Of a stretch of DNA of 13,522 nt, positions 6,928 through 13,522 are shown one piece after another. The stretch spans positions 1 through 13,522 of the forward strand of contig JACRQB010000072.1 of the NCBI GenBank assembly GCA_016222925.1, read 5' to 3'. The notes beneath the pieces are model-generated. The model was given only the letters and a program-made list of their open reading frames with translations, had not been told where the DNA came from and did not search any database. Position 1 is the stretch's first letter; every line of letters begins with the position of its first letter. This DNA is from Nitrospirota bacterium. Lineage in GTDB: Bacteria; Nitrospirota; Nitrospiria; Nitrospirales; Nitrospiraceae. Position numbers and translations under genes: made by a program.

Positions 6928-7585
6928 CCCATTTTCTTGTGTAGTGATGGAAGAAGGTTTTATCGGTGAACACCCCGGTAGGACAGACTTCCACAAGATT
7001 GCCGCTGAATTCATTCTCCAGTGGTCCATCCTGTTCCCTGCCAAAGTAGAGCGCGTCATGCGCACCGAAGACATTGAGGTCTCGCCCGCCCGCATAGTCT
7101 CGGTAAAACCGGACGCAGCGATAGCACTGGATGCACCGGTTCATCTCATGGCGAATGAAAGGGCCAAGGGCCTGATTGCGATGCGTCCGTTTCGGAAAAC
7201 GGTATCGCCGGTAGACATGCCCGGTCATGACCGTCATATCTTGCAAATGGCACTCCCCTCCTTCGTCACACACGGGGCAGTCGTGCGGATGGTTCACCAT
7301 CAACCATTCGATGACTGACGCGCGAAAGGCTTTCGCCTCGGAATCGTCGATCGAAATACGAGTGCCATGGGCAGCCGGTGTCATACAGGACATCACCAGC
7401 CGACCAGTCTGATCATGCTCGTCTTTATATTGCTTGACGGCGCACTGGCGGCATGCGCCGACAGATCCCATCGCCGGGTGCCAGCAGAAATAGGGTACGT
7501 TCAGCCCATGTCCGAGACAGGCAGCCAGCAAATTCTGCCGCTCATCCACGGTATACGATTTGTTATCGACAATGATGATCGCCAT
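6881..7585 (-). CDS. nuoG: NADH-quinone oxidoreductase subunit G (NuoG), N-terminal part, truncated by frameshift
   Basis: Iron-sulfur part of NuoG, the largest subunit of the NADH-oxidising module. ATG at 7585 lies four bases after the nuoF stop. Visible ligands are: N1b [2Fe-2S] C34, C45, C48, C67; N5 [4Fe-4S] H99, C103, C106, C112 in NHPHDCPVCDEGGECH; N4 [4Fe-4S] C151, C154, C157 and C201 in VEVCPTGVFTDKT. Homology continues to TRKWD at residue 220, coded down to 6926. The frame then reads 14 unrelated residues and stops with TGA at 6881. The matching continuation, starting with the N7 cysteines, is in the next frame only four bases later. In E. coli, and as I recall in Thermus, eight residues separate the W from the first N7 cysteine. 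Here 7 nt remain of the expected 24, so about 17 nt appear lost. The break between N4 and N7 would yield a 234-aa product without the N7 and C-terminal domains. Confidence 0.94.
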   Translation of the reverse strand: MAIIIVDNKSYTVDERQNLLAACLGHGLNVPYFCWHPAMGSVGACRQCAVKQYKDEHDQTGRLVMSCMTPAAHGTRISIDDSEAKAFRASVIEWLMVNHPHDCPVCDEGGECHLQDMTVMTGHVYRRYRFPKRTHRNQALGPFIRHEMNRCIQCYRCVRFYRDYAGGRDLNVFGAHDALYFGREQDGPLENEFSGNLVEVCPTGVFTDKTFFHHYTRKWDLLPTLQPGLQYHRR

Positions 7586-7589
7586 AGGT

Positions 7590-8897
7590 CTAGACCAGAA
7601 TCCTCTGTTGTGCCGACTTCTTACTCCAAGGACATCGCCCTAAGCTGATATGTTGTTCAAAGTCATCGCGATAATATTTGAGGGCCGATTGCAACGGAGC
7701 CATTGCCCCGGGCGCAAGACCGCAGAAGGTGTGCCCAGGCGCAAGCCACTTGGTATGCATCTCAAGCAACGACAAATCACCAGTTGTTGCGCGCCCTTCT
7801 TCAAAGGACGTCAAGAGTTTCGCCACCCAGGGCAACCCTTCCCGACAAGGCGTACACCACCCACAGGATTCTCGAGCAAAGAACTTTTCTAGATTCAACA
7901 CGAATCCCACTGGACAAGTGTGGTCGTCGAGCACGATCATGGTGGCCGTACCCAGACGACCGACCTCTGGTGGGATCGACGAGAAATCCATGGGGAGATC
8001 CAGGTGTTCCTCAGTCATAAATGCTGTGGAGATGCCGCCTGGCAACAAACCTCGAAAGCGAGCGCCATTGGCCATTCCGCCGGCGTACCGTTCCAAGAGT
8101 TCGCGCGCGGTGATGCCGAGCGGCAATTCCCACCACCCAGGATTGGTCACGCGACCGCTGATGCCGTAGATCTTCGTGCCACCGTCCTGCGTCCGACTCA
8201 AACGGTGATACCAATCGGCGCCATGATTGATGAGATGGGGAATATTGTATAAGGTCTCGACATTCTGGACGATGGTCGGTTGCCCCCATAAGCCGACCGT
8301 CTGTGGAAATGGAGGTTTTGCTCGAGGAACCGCTCGTTTGCCTTCTAGCGCATTGATCAGTGCCGTTTCTTCTCCGCAGATATATCGGCCGGCACTCGCA
8401 TGCAAGTGAAGGTTGAATTGAAACCCTGTTCCAGGAAGCGGCTTACCGAGATACCCTTCCGCGTATGCCTCCGCAATGGCGTGGTTCAGCCGTTGGGCGG
8501 ACAGATGATATTCCCCACGCAGAAAAATGTAGCCGATCTCTGCATCGATGGCATAGCCGGCGAGGATCATGCCTTCGACGAGGCCATGAGGATCACCCTC
8601 CATCAGCACACGATCCTTAAACGTGCCGGGCTCCATTTCATCGCCGTTTGCGACGATATACTTCGGCTTCGGCGCATCGGGACCCATCGGGACGAAGCTC
8701 CACTTTGCACCGGTGGGAAAGCCTCCCCCGCCTCTGCCACGCAATCCCGCTTCGGTTACCAGCCGCTGCACATCTTTGGGAGCCAATCCGGCGGCGAGCC
8801 GCTTGAGACAGCGATAGCCTCCGTCTTTCACATACTCGCGCAACGTTCGCGTACTGCCATCCGAATGAAGAATATGTTGAGTGAGTGGTCGTTCCAT
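7590..8897 (-). CDS. nuoF: NADH-quinone oxidoreductase subunit F (NuoF), NADH- and FMN-binding
   Basis: Catalytic entry subunit of complex I. It oxidises NADH with FMN and passes electrons through [4Fe-4S] cluster N3 to NuoG. It has 435 aa (445 in E. coli). The glycine-rich NADH loop GRGGGGFPTGAKW is at 54-66. The flavin-site segment NGDEMEPGTFKDR is at 84-96, where E. coli has NADEMEPGT. RYICGEETALINALEG is at 171-186. N3 ligands are C345, C348 and C351 in ESCGWCTPCREG, and C392 in HTFCGLAPGA. A central SLBB-like region (about 245-330) links the flavin and cluster domains. It starts with ATG at 8897, 26 nt after the nuoE stop, with only a weak Shine-Dalgarno. The TAG stop lies four bases before nuoG. 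The reading frame is intact throughout. Confidence 0.97.
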   Translation of the reverse strand: MERPLTQHILHSDGSTRTLREYVKDGGYRCLKRLAAGLAPKDVQRLVTEAGLRGRGGGGFPTGAKWSFVPMGPDAPKPKYIVANGDEMEPGTFKDRVLMEGDPHGLVEGMILAGYAIDAEIGYIFLRGEYHLSAQRLNHAIAEAYAEGYLGKPLPGTGFQFNLHLHASAGRYICGEETALINALEGKRAVPRAKPPFPQTVGLWGQPTIVQNVETLYNIPHLINHGADWYHRLSRTQDGGTKIYGISGRVTNPGWWELPLGITARELLERYAGGMANGARFRGLLPGGISTAFMTEEHLDLPMDFSSIPPEVGRLGTATMIVLDDHTCPVGFVLNLEKFFARESCGWCTPCREGLPWVAKLLTSFEEGRATTGDLSLLEMHTKWLAPGHTFCGLAPGAMAPLQSALKYYRDDFEQHISLGRCPWSKKSAQQRILV

Positions 8898-8923
8898 CTT
8901 GGATCGATGACAGAGGTCTGAAA

Positions 8924-9388
8924 CTATTTGTATTTCTCCACAATCTGTTCAATCTGTTCGGGCGTGACATCACCATACACATCCTGATCGATCATCATGG
9001 CCGGTGCTCGTTCGCACTGCCCTAAGCACGCGATCGGTAAGACGGTCAGGCGCCCATCAGACGTCGTCTGACCGAGATCCACGTCATAGAGTTTCTTGAT
9101 CTGTGCCTGAACTTGCTCGCACCCCTTGATCCAACAACTGATACTGTCGCACATGAAGGCAACATGCCGACCGACGGGTTTCCGAAAAATCAGGTTGTAA
9201 AACGTGGCAATGCTATCAACATCCTCGACCGTCATACCGAGGAATTGCGCAATCTCGAGGAGCGAGTCATCCGAGATCCAGCCACGTCGTCGCTGGATGG
9301 TCAGCAGGGCATCAATGGTCGCCCCTCGTGTGTCAGGGTAATGTTTCACGGCGTCTTCTAGCTCTCGGCGTTCAGTGTCTGACAACAT
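8924..9388 (-). CDS. nuoE: NADH-quinone oxidoreductase subunit E (NuoE), [2Fe-2S] N1a
   Basis: Thioredoxin-fold subunit of the NADH module, carrying cluster N1a next to FMN. It has 154 aa (166 in E. coli). An N-terminal helical domain (about 5-65) includes IQRRRGWISDDSLLEIAQFLGM and ATFYNLIF. The N1a ligands are C80 and C85 in MCDSISCWIKGC, and C121 and C125 in ACLGQCERAPAMMI. C90 is an extra cysteine. It starts with ATG at 9388, with GAGGAT about 11 nt upstream and a 50-nt gap after nuoCD. It is adjacent to nuoF, its direct structural partner. Confidence 0.96.
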   Translation of the reverse strand: MLSDTERRELEDAVKHYPDTRGATIDALLTIQRRRGWISDDSLLEIAQFLGMTVEDVDSIATFYNLIFRKPVGRHVAFMCDSISCWIKGCEQVQAQIKKLYDVDLGQTTSDGRLTVLPIACLGQCERAPAMMIDQDVYGDVTPEQIEQIVEKYK

Positions 9389-9438
9389 AATGGAGTCGTA
9401 TCCTCAGCCCCTATGCGAGCACATCTTAGGAACAGTGT

Positions 9439-11241
9439 TCACCGATCCACATCCGATAACACGTAATCCACACTCCCCAGCACAGCCAAGAGGTCCGAGA
9501 GGAGCTCGCCGCGCGCCATTAATGGCACCATCTGAATGTGGGCGAATGAGGGAGTACGGATTCTGGTCCGGTACGAGAGCTGTGACCCATCGCTCGTCAA
9601 GTAATAGCTGGTCTGGCCCTTTGACGATTCTGTGGGAATTTCTGCTTCACCAGGTGGAAGCACCGGCCCCCAACTCACCCCAACAAAATGATTGATGAGC
9701 GTTTCGATGTCGTGCATCGTGTGAGTCTTCAGCGGCGGAGTCGTCAGGGGATCGAGCGACGTGTAGTGACCGGATGGCATGGAATCGAGACATTGGCGAA
9801 TAATCCGCAACGACTGACGCAACTCCAAGACATGCACCATCGCTCGATCATAACAATCGCCGTTTGACGCGACCGGGACTTCAAAGTCGAATTGCTCATA
9901 GCCGGAGTACGGACGGGCTTTGCGCAAATCCCACGGCAAGCCGCAGGCACGCAGCATCGGACCAGTCGCGCCCCACGCGATCGCATCATCGAGGGACAAG
10001 ACCCCGATCCCGACCGTCCGCTGTTTGAGAATCGGATTGTCCATCACGAGGCGCTCATAGTCATCGAGTCGGCTGGGAAACCAATCAATGAATTGACGAA
10101 CCAGCTGGTCCCACCCAACCGGAAGGTCTCGTGCCACCCCACCGATCCGGAGCCAATTCGGATGCATACGAGCACCACAAATGCCTTCGGCAATCGAGAG
10201 GATGCGCTCTCGATCGTTAAACATGTAAAAGACCGGTGACAAGGCGCCAATGTCCCCCGCAAAGGTCCCGTACCAGACAAGGTGGCTGGCGATCCGATAG
10301 AATTCGGACATCATGACGCGGATCACTTGTGCGCGCGGTGGCACCGTGATGCCAGCCAATCGTTCGACCGAGAGACAATACGGCATCTCGTTCAGCACGC
10401 CTTGGAGGTAGTCCACACGATCGGTGTAAGGAATATAGGAATGCCAGGTTTGCCGTTCGGCGATCTTTTCCTGGGAGCGATGGTGGAAGCCGATATCCGG
10501 CACGATGTTGATGATTTCTTCACCCGCCAGTTGCGCCACGAGGCGGAGCACGCCGTGCGTGCCGGTATGGGCCGGCCCGAGGTTGATGAACATATAGTCG
10601 AAGTCTGAGTCATGGTCATGATGGGTGCGGGCCAAGCCCCAGTCCTCCGGCTTGAATCGCAGCGCATCCTGGGTCATGACCAGTTTCTCGGGCGGTAACT
10701 GGAACTGCCCGATTTCCGTCGCACGAGAGGGATGATCCTTGCGGAGCGGATGACCGTCCCACCAAGACGGCATGAGAAGGCGCCGGAGAAAAGGGTGTCC
10801 CTCAAAACGAATCCCGAACATGTCGAAGATTTCTCGTTCATACCAATCGGCGTTTGGCCACAGATCGATGCTGGACGGCAGTGCGAGGGCCTCGCCGTCC
10901 AGCGCGACTTTGATGCGGAGAGATTGGTTCCGATCAAACGAAAAGAGGTGATAGAACACGGTAAACGTTCCGATCGGTAGTCCATCATGATGTCGGCGGA
11001 GCCGTTCATCTGTTGCGCTCAGGTCGAACAGCATGGGGAATGGACGAGGAATTTCAGATTTGATATAGCGGAGAATCTCCCGGAGCCGGTGCTTCTCGAT
11101 CCAAATCGTTGGAATATCATCTTTGGTGGATTGCACCGCAGTCAGATATCCCTTCGCACCAAAATGGCTCGCGATCTCTACCACGAGTCCTGTGTGTTCG
11201 ACGATCGGGATATCTCGCATGGCTGATGGTCGTGGAGTCAT
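9439..11241 (-). CDS. nuoCD: NADH-quinone oxidoreductase subunits C and D fused (NuoCD)
   Basis: Peripheral-arm protein combining NuoC (about 1-180) and NuoD (about 210-600). The fusion and the length (600 aa) are as in E. coli. NuoC is recognised by WYEREIFDMFGIRFEGHP at 133-150 and the following LRRLLMPSWW. NuoD, which derives from the hydrogenase large subunit and lines the quinone pocket, is recognised by DIGFHHRSQEKIAERQTWHS at 249-268, YTDRVDYLQG and the terminal SDVDR. The quinone-head ligands are present: H229 in the loop GPAHTGTHG and Y278 in DRVDYLQ. The loop has HTGTHG where most family members have HPxxHG. ATG at 11241 overlaps the stop of nuoAB (ATGA). Another ATG at codon 8 (MRDIPIV) is an alternative start. 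The frame is intact. Confidence 0.97.
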   Translation of the reverse strand: MTPRPSAMRDIPIVEHTGLVVEIASHFGAKGYLTAVQSTKDDIPTIWIEKHRLREILRYIKSEIPRPFPMLFDLSATDERLRRHHDGLPIGTFTVFYHLFSFDRNQSLRIKVALDGEALALPSSIDLWPNADWYEREIFDMFGIRFEGHPFLRRLLMPSWWDGHPLRKDHPSRATEIGQFQLPPEKLVMTQDALRFKPEDWGLARTHHDHDSDFDYMFINLGPAHTGTHGVLRLVAQLAGEEIINIVPDIGFHHRSQEKIAERQTWHSYIPYTDRVDYLQGVLNEMPYCLSVERLAGITVPPRAQVIRVMMSEFYRIASHLVWYGTFAGDIGALSPVFYMFNDRERILSIAEGICGARMHPNWLRIGGVARDLPVGWDQLVRQFIDWFPSRLDDYERLVMDNPILKQRTVGIGVLSLDDAIAWGATGPMLRACGLPWDLRKARPYSGYEQFDFEVPVASNGDCYDRAMVHVLELRQSLRIIRQCLDSMPSGHYTSLDPLTTPPLKTHTMHDIETLINHFVGVSWGPVLPPGEAEIPTESSKGQTSYYLTSDGSQLSYRTRIRTPSFAHIQMVPLMARGELLSDLLAVLGSVDYVLSDVDR

Positions 11242-12317
11242 GAGTTGTCTTTGGAGAGACCGTCTGGTTGTCCGGCAAAATGAGGGGACAAGAGATCGGT
11301 CCGAGGAAGCACATCAATGCCGGGATATTCACGTTGACTCATCCGCTCCGCTCGTTTCACATCACGCATCGAGGGCATGATGGGTTTCTGAACCTCCTGT
11401 GGACCGAAATGCCAACTCAACGGCCGGCGCTCTGATCCGACCATGTTCTGGAGGAGCAGCAGGCATTCCATAAAGGCATGCGGCGGCGGCGGGCATCCCG
11501 GCATATACACGTCCACAGGAATGAATTTATCGACACCCTGCACGACAGAATAGGCGTCGAACATCCCTCCGGAGTTCGAGCAGGAGCCCATCGAAATCAC
11601 CCAACGCGGCTCAAGCATCTGTTCGTACAGCTGCTTGATGACGGGAGCTACCTTCATGAACACTGTTCCTGATACGACCAACACATCGGCCTGCCGCGGT
11701 GAACCGCGTGCTACTTCTGCGCCAAACCGAGACACGTCGTAGACACTGGTCAGACTCGTGGCCATTTCGACGAAGCAGCACGACAAGCCGAAGTTCAACG
11801 GCCAGAGTGAATTCTTGCGTCCCCATGCCAAGAGGTCCTGAAGACGCGCAAAAAGTACCGACTGGTCATCGTAGAACTTCTTGACCTCCGTCGTGTGTGG
11901 CTTCGGGTGATGACGCACAGGCCGACGTTGAGATTGTGTATTCCAGTCGAGCGCGCCGGTAAGCCACAGATAGGCAAGCGATGCCAACAGAATGGCCACA
12001 AAGATGGTTACTTCAATAAAGCCCAGCCAGCCTGTTTCCGGCACAGCGACTGCCCAGGCATAGAGATACGCCGCTTCCACATCAAAAATGACGAAGAACA
12101 TGGCGATCAAATAGTATTGCACCGGAGGGCGAACTTGAGCGCTGCCGGTCGGCTGAATGCCACATTCATAGGGGATGGCGGTTGCGCTTTCGGAGCGACG
12201 TTCGGGTTTTCTCCAGTGACGCTCGCCAAGCAAGGGAGGGAGTCCCAGCATGACCGCAATCACCACGCCGACACACAGCCCATAGACACAGATCTGCCAA
12301 ATCGCGTCATCTACCAT
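11238..12317 (-). CDS. nuoAB: NADH-quinone oxidoreductase subunits A and B fused (NuoAB)
   Basis: A single 359-codon frame covers both NuoA and NuoB. NuoA (about 1-128) has three predicted membrane helices (about 10-30, 66-88, 99-121). It also has IPYECGIQP with C51 and AMFFVIFDVEAAYLYAWA with D79 and E81. A hydrophilic linker (about 126-160, rich in R, H, P, K) leads into NuoB, which starts its conserved core at WGRKNSLWPLNFGLSCC. The four N2 [4Fe-4S] ligands are present: C180 and C181, C246 in MGSCSNSGGMFD, and C275 in PGCPPPPH. No stop lies between the halves, and there is no ATG at the usual NuoB start. A GTG in the linker (codon 134) has no Shine-Dalgarno. It starts with ATG at 12317, with an in-frame TAG 15 nt upstream and no evident Shine-Dalgarno. 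E. coli encodes the two proteins separately. It is the first gene of the operon. Confidence 0.95.
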   Translation of the reverse strand: MVDDAIWQICVYGLCVGVVIAVMLGLPPLLGERHWRKPERRSESATAIPYECGIQPTGSAQVRPPVQYYLIAMFFVIFDVEAAYLYAWAVAVPETGWLGFIEVTIFVAILLASLAYLWLTGALDWNTQSQRRPVRHHPKPHTTEVKKFYDDQSVLFARLQDLLAWGRKNSLWPLNFGLSCCFVEMATSLTSVYDVSRFGAEVARGSPRQADVLVVSGTVFMKVAPVIKQLYEQMLEPRWVISMGSCSNSGGMFDAYSVVQGVDKFIPVDVYMPGCPPPPHAFMECLLLLQNMVGSERRPLSWHFGPQEVQKPIMPSMRDVKRAERMSQREYPGIDVLPRTDLLSPHFAGQPDGLSKDNS

Positions 12318-12368
12318 GGTAATAACTAACTATGTATTTGTGACATCAGTGGTCTTTCTAACCCTTGG

Positions 12369-12397
12369 ATATCATGCGAAGCCTGGTTTGGCTTCAA
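12369..12397 (-). promoter_or_regulatory. Possible promoter upstream of nuoAB
   Basis: On the minus strand, TTGAAG (12397-12392) and TGATAT (12374-12369) are separated by exactly 17 nt. They lie 52 nt or more upstream of the nuoAB ATG. The match to the sigma-70 consensus is partial (4 of 6 and 3 of 6), so this is a weak call. It is supported mainly by its place in the only sizeable gap ahead of the operon. An inverted repeat fills the -35 and spacer region. Confidence 0.3.
12378..12395. promoter_or_regulatory. Inverted repeat GAAGCC-N6-GGCTTC, possible operator
   Basis: A perfect 6-bp inverted repeat with a 6-nt spacer (TGGTTT on the plus strand) lies about 60 nt upstream of nuoAB and overlaps the proposed -35. 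Six A residues follow on the plus strand (12396-12401), so on the minus strand the T-run precedes the stem. That is the wrong order for a terminator of the upstream minus-strand gene. A regulator-binding site or a leader hairpin is possible. Confidence 0.3.
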
Positions 12398-12573
12398 AAA
12401 ATGATATTTGTGCAATTGTGTAGGAGACACGTACTGCGAGAAGTGTGGTGAGAGAACACCTGAGGCGATGATCTTGTCGGGTGCTCTACGGTTCCTAGAG
12501 GTAAGACACTTAGACTGTTGAACAGGCTATCCTATGCGTGGCATCCCATCCTTATTTGTGTGTTTCCGATTCT

Positions 12574-13522
12574 TTACACGTCTCCCTTCGGGTCTTGAAT
12601 TAGTTGATGAAGGAGCCGCCGTTCATCTACTTCAGTGCTTACTTCGCCGTTCAGGCGTGCAGCCAGCAAGCTGTCGAGAAGTTTCTTGAACGGCGGACCA
12701 GGTTTCAATCCCATAGCCTTGAGGTCTGCGCCGTTCAGAATCGGTTTCACATGCTGGTACGTCGTGAGGAACGCTGAGACCCGCCGCTTGACGGTTTCTC
12801 CTTTGCTCTTTGCCATGAGGATCAAGAGCGTTTCATCTGATAGTCCTGACAGGAGGTGGTACACGTCTGCGGGTTTGAGCGGTCGTTTCGATGCGAGTCG
12901 ACGAACCATGTTGTGACAGGCCACGCGGGCCATTTTGAGCCTGGCGGTTTCCTGCTCAGAAAAAGGAAATCGTTTGAGCATGTCCTTCACCGCACGCTCG
13001 GGCAACATTTCGAGAAGTCCCATCATATAGGCCAACCAGACGTCCATCTTCCGATCTAAGAACAGGAGCCGGTACCAATCGACGGCTTCTTCGAGTGCGG
13101 CCAACAACCGATCCAATCGGTCTGACCAACTTAGCTTTGGATGGATGAACCTCAAGAGATTGAACTCCGTCAATCGTTTGATCCCCTGTTTTGGTTCCCG
13201 CTCGCCCAACAGCAGTTTCAGTTCTTCCAGAAGACGGTGGCCGGATAATCGTTGAAATAAATTCATCTTGACGGCGCCCGCGATCAACGCTGCCGTGTCC
13301 TTGCCCAAATGAAATCCAAACCGGGATTCAAATCGGATTGCCCGAAACACGCGGGTCGGATCTTCAACGAAACTCAGCCCATGCAAGACTCGGATCACCT
13401 TGTCATTTAGATCTCGCTGCCCACCATAGAAGTCCAGCACATCGCCGAAGCCCTTCCCGTTCAAGCGAACCGCCAAGGCATTGATCGTGAAGTCACGTCG
13501 ATACAAGTCTTTCTTGATGGAA
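12574..13522 (-). CDS. tRNA nucleotidyltransferase / poly(A) polymerase family protein, C-terminal part
   Basis: C-terminal 315 residues of a class II nucleotidyltransferase. This family adds CCA (or only A or CC) to tRNA 3' ends, or adds poly(A). The gene enters from the right edge. The frame is open to the end and begins SIKKDLYRRDFTINAL, so the TTG at 13506 is not a real start. Visible family motifs are motif B RRD (8-10), the flexible DFYGGQRDLNDKVIRV region, and motif D EDPTR (53-57), the nucleotide-selecting EDxxR. RAIRFESRFGF follows. Further on is the RNA-binding helical region, and near the end the NGADLKAMGLKPGPPFKKLL segment typical of tRNA nucleotidyltransferases. The catalytic motif A and any N-terminal DHH or CBS domains lie outside the window, so CCA- and A-adding types cannot be told apart. 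It is on the same strand as nuo but separated by 256 bp, so it is probably not in the operon. Confidence 0.88.
   Translation of the reverse strand, partial: SIKKDLYRRDFTINALAVRLNGKGFGDVLDFYGGQRDLNDKVIRVLHGLSFVEDPTRVFRAIRFESRFGFHLGKDTAALIAGAVKMNLFQRLSGHRLLEELKLLLGEREPKQGIKRLTEFNLLRFIHPKLSWSDRLDRLLAALEEAVDWYRLLFLDRKMDVWLAYMMGLLEMLPERAVKDMLKRFPFSEQETARLKMARVACHNMVRRLASKRPLKPADVYHLLSGLSDETLLILMAKSKGETVKRRVSAFLTTYQHVKPILNGADLKAMGLKPGPPFKKLLDSLLAARLNGEVSTEVDERRLLHQLIQDPKGDV

Larger units (their letters stand above)
12318..12573. other. Intergenic region between tRNA nucleotidyltransferase and nuo genes
   Basis: This 256-bp gap is the likely control region of the nuo operon. It holds the possible promoter and the inverted repeat described separately. 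It also holds an 11-bp palindrome CTGTTGAACAG at 12515-12525 and a weak stem CTCTA-N7-TAGAG at 12484-12500. I find no clear Rho-independent terminator for the upstream gene, no tRNA and no small ORF with support. Confidence 0.5.

Noticed and set aside
6920..6940. Programmed +1 frameshift in nuoG
   Set aside because: The AAAATGGG run could be slippery, but a shift alone would leave the conserved loop before N7 about six to seven residues short. No stimulatory stem or in-frame stop at the slip site is seen. A deletion or sequence error is simpler.
6922..7095. Upstream 57-codon extension of the nuoG second frame
   Set aside because: It is open from an ATG at 7095, but it overlaps the true NuoG N-terminal frame that encodes the N4 ligands. 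Its residues show no NuoG similarity, and it has no well-placed Shine-Dalgarno for a separate protein.
12378..12401. Rho-independent terminator for the tRNA nucleotidyltransferase gene
   Set aside because: On the minus strand, the T-run comes before the hairpin instead of after it. On the plus strand the stem is followed by A, not T, so neither orientation fits.

Overview
The window is one minus-strand gene block. Read in the direction of transcription (right to left), it holds the 3' end of a tRNA nucleotidyltransferase-family gene, a 256-bp intergenic region, and most of a nuo operon for proton-pumping NADH:quinone oxidoreductase (respiratory complex I): nuoAB (fused), nuoCD (fused), nuoE, nuoF, nuoG (frame-broken), nuoH, nuoI, nuoJ, nuoK (frame-broken), nuoL and the start of nuoM, which runs off the left edge. 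I see no convincing plus-strand gene, RNA gene, insertion sequence or CRISPR array.

Organism: the subunits closely resemble the E. coli type of complex I (fused NuoCD, NuoG with the extra N7 cluster cysteines, NuoK ending in EMRG). The NuoA-NuoB fusion, the moderately high GC, the lack of strong Shine-Dalgarno sites and the TTTCG/TCTCG-rich spacer do not look enterobacterial. A Nitrospira-like bacterium (Nitrospirota) is my best guess, but this is inference from remembered features, not from a search.

Layout: 12574-13522 tRNA nucleotidyltransferase C-terminal part; 12318-12573 intergenic region with a possible nuo promoter and an inverted repeat; 11238-12317 nuoAB; 9439-11241 nuoCD; 8924-9388 nuoE; 7590-8897 nuoF; 4843-7585 nuoG in two frames; 3890-4846 nuoH; 3276-3818 nuoI; 2700-3197 nuoJ; 2478-2700 nuoK remnant; 2345-2477 low-complexity spacer; 455-2344 nuoL; 1-450 nuoM start. 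Several junctions overlap (nuoAB/nuoCD, nuoG/nuoH, nuoJ/nuoK), which indicates one cotranscribed, translationally coupled unit.

Function: NuoE, F and G would form the NADH-oxidising module (FMN and most Fe-S clusters). NuoB, CD and I would carry electrons through N6a/N6b/N2 to quinone at the NuoD/NuoB/NuoH interface. NuoA, H, J, K, L and M are the membrane arm that pumps protons. All expected cluster ligands can be found in the sequence. The notable point is that two subunits, NuoG and NuoK, are each interrupted by a frame-changing internal loss (about 17 nt and about 77 nt compared with E. coli-type proteins). The nuoK loss removes the helix carrying an essential glutamate. Either this copy of complex I is decaying, or the assembled sequence has local deletions. 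No new kind of biological system is evident.
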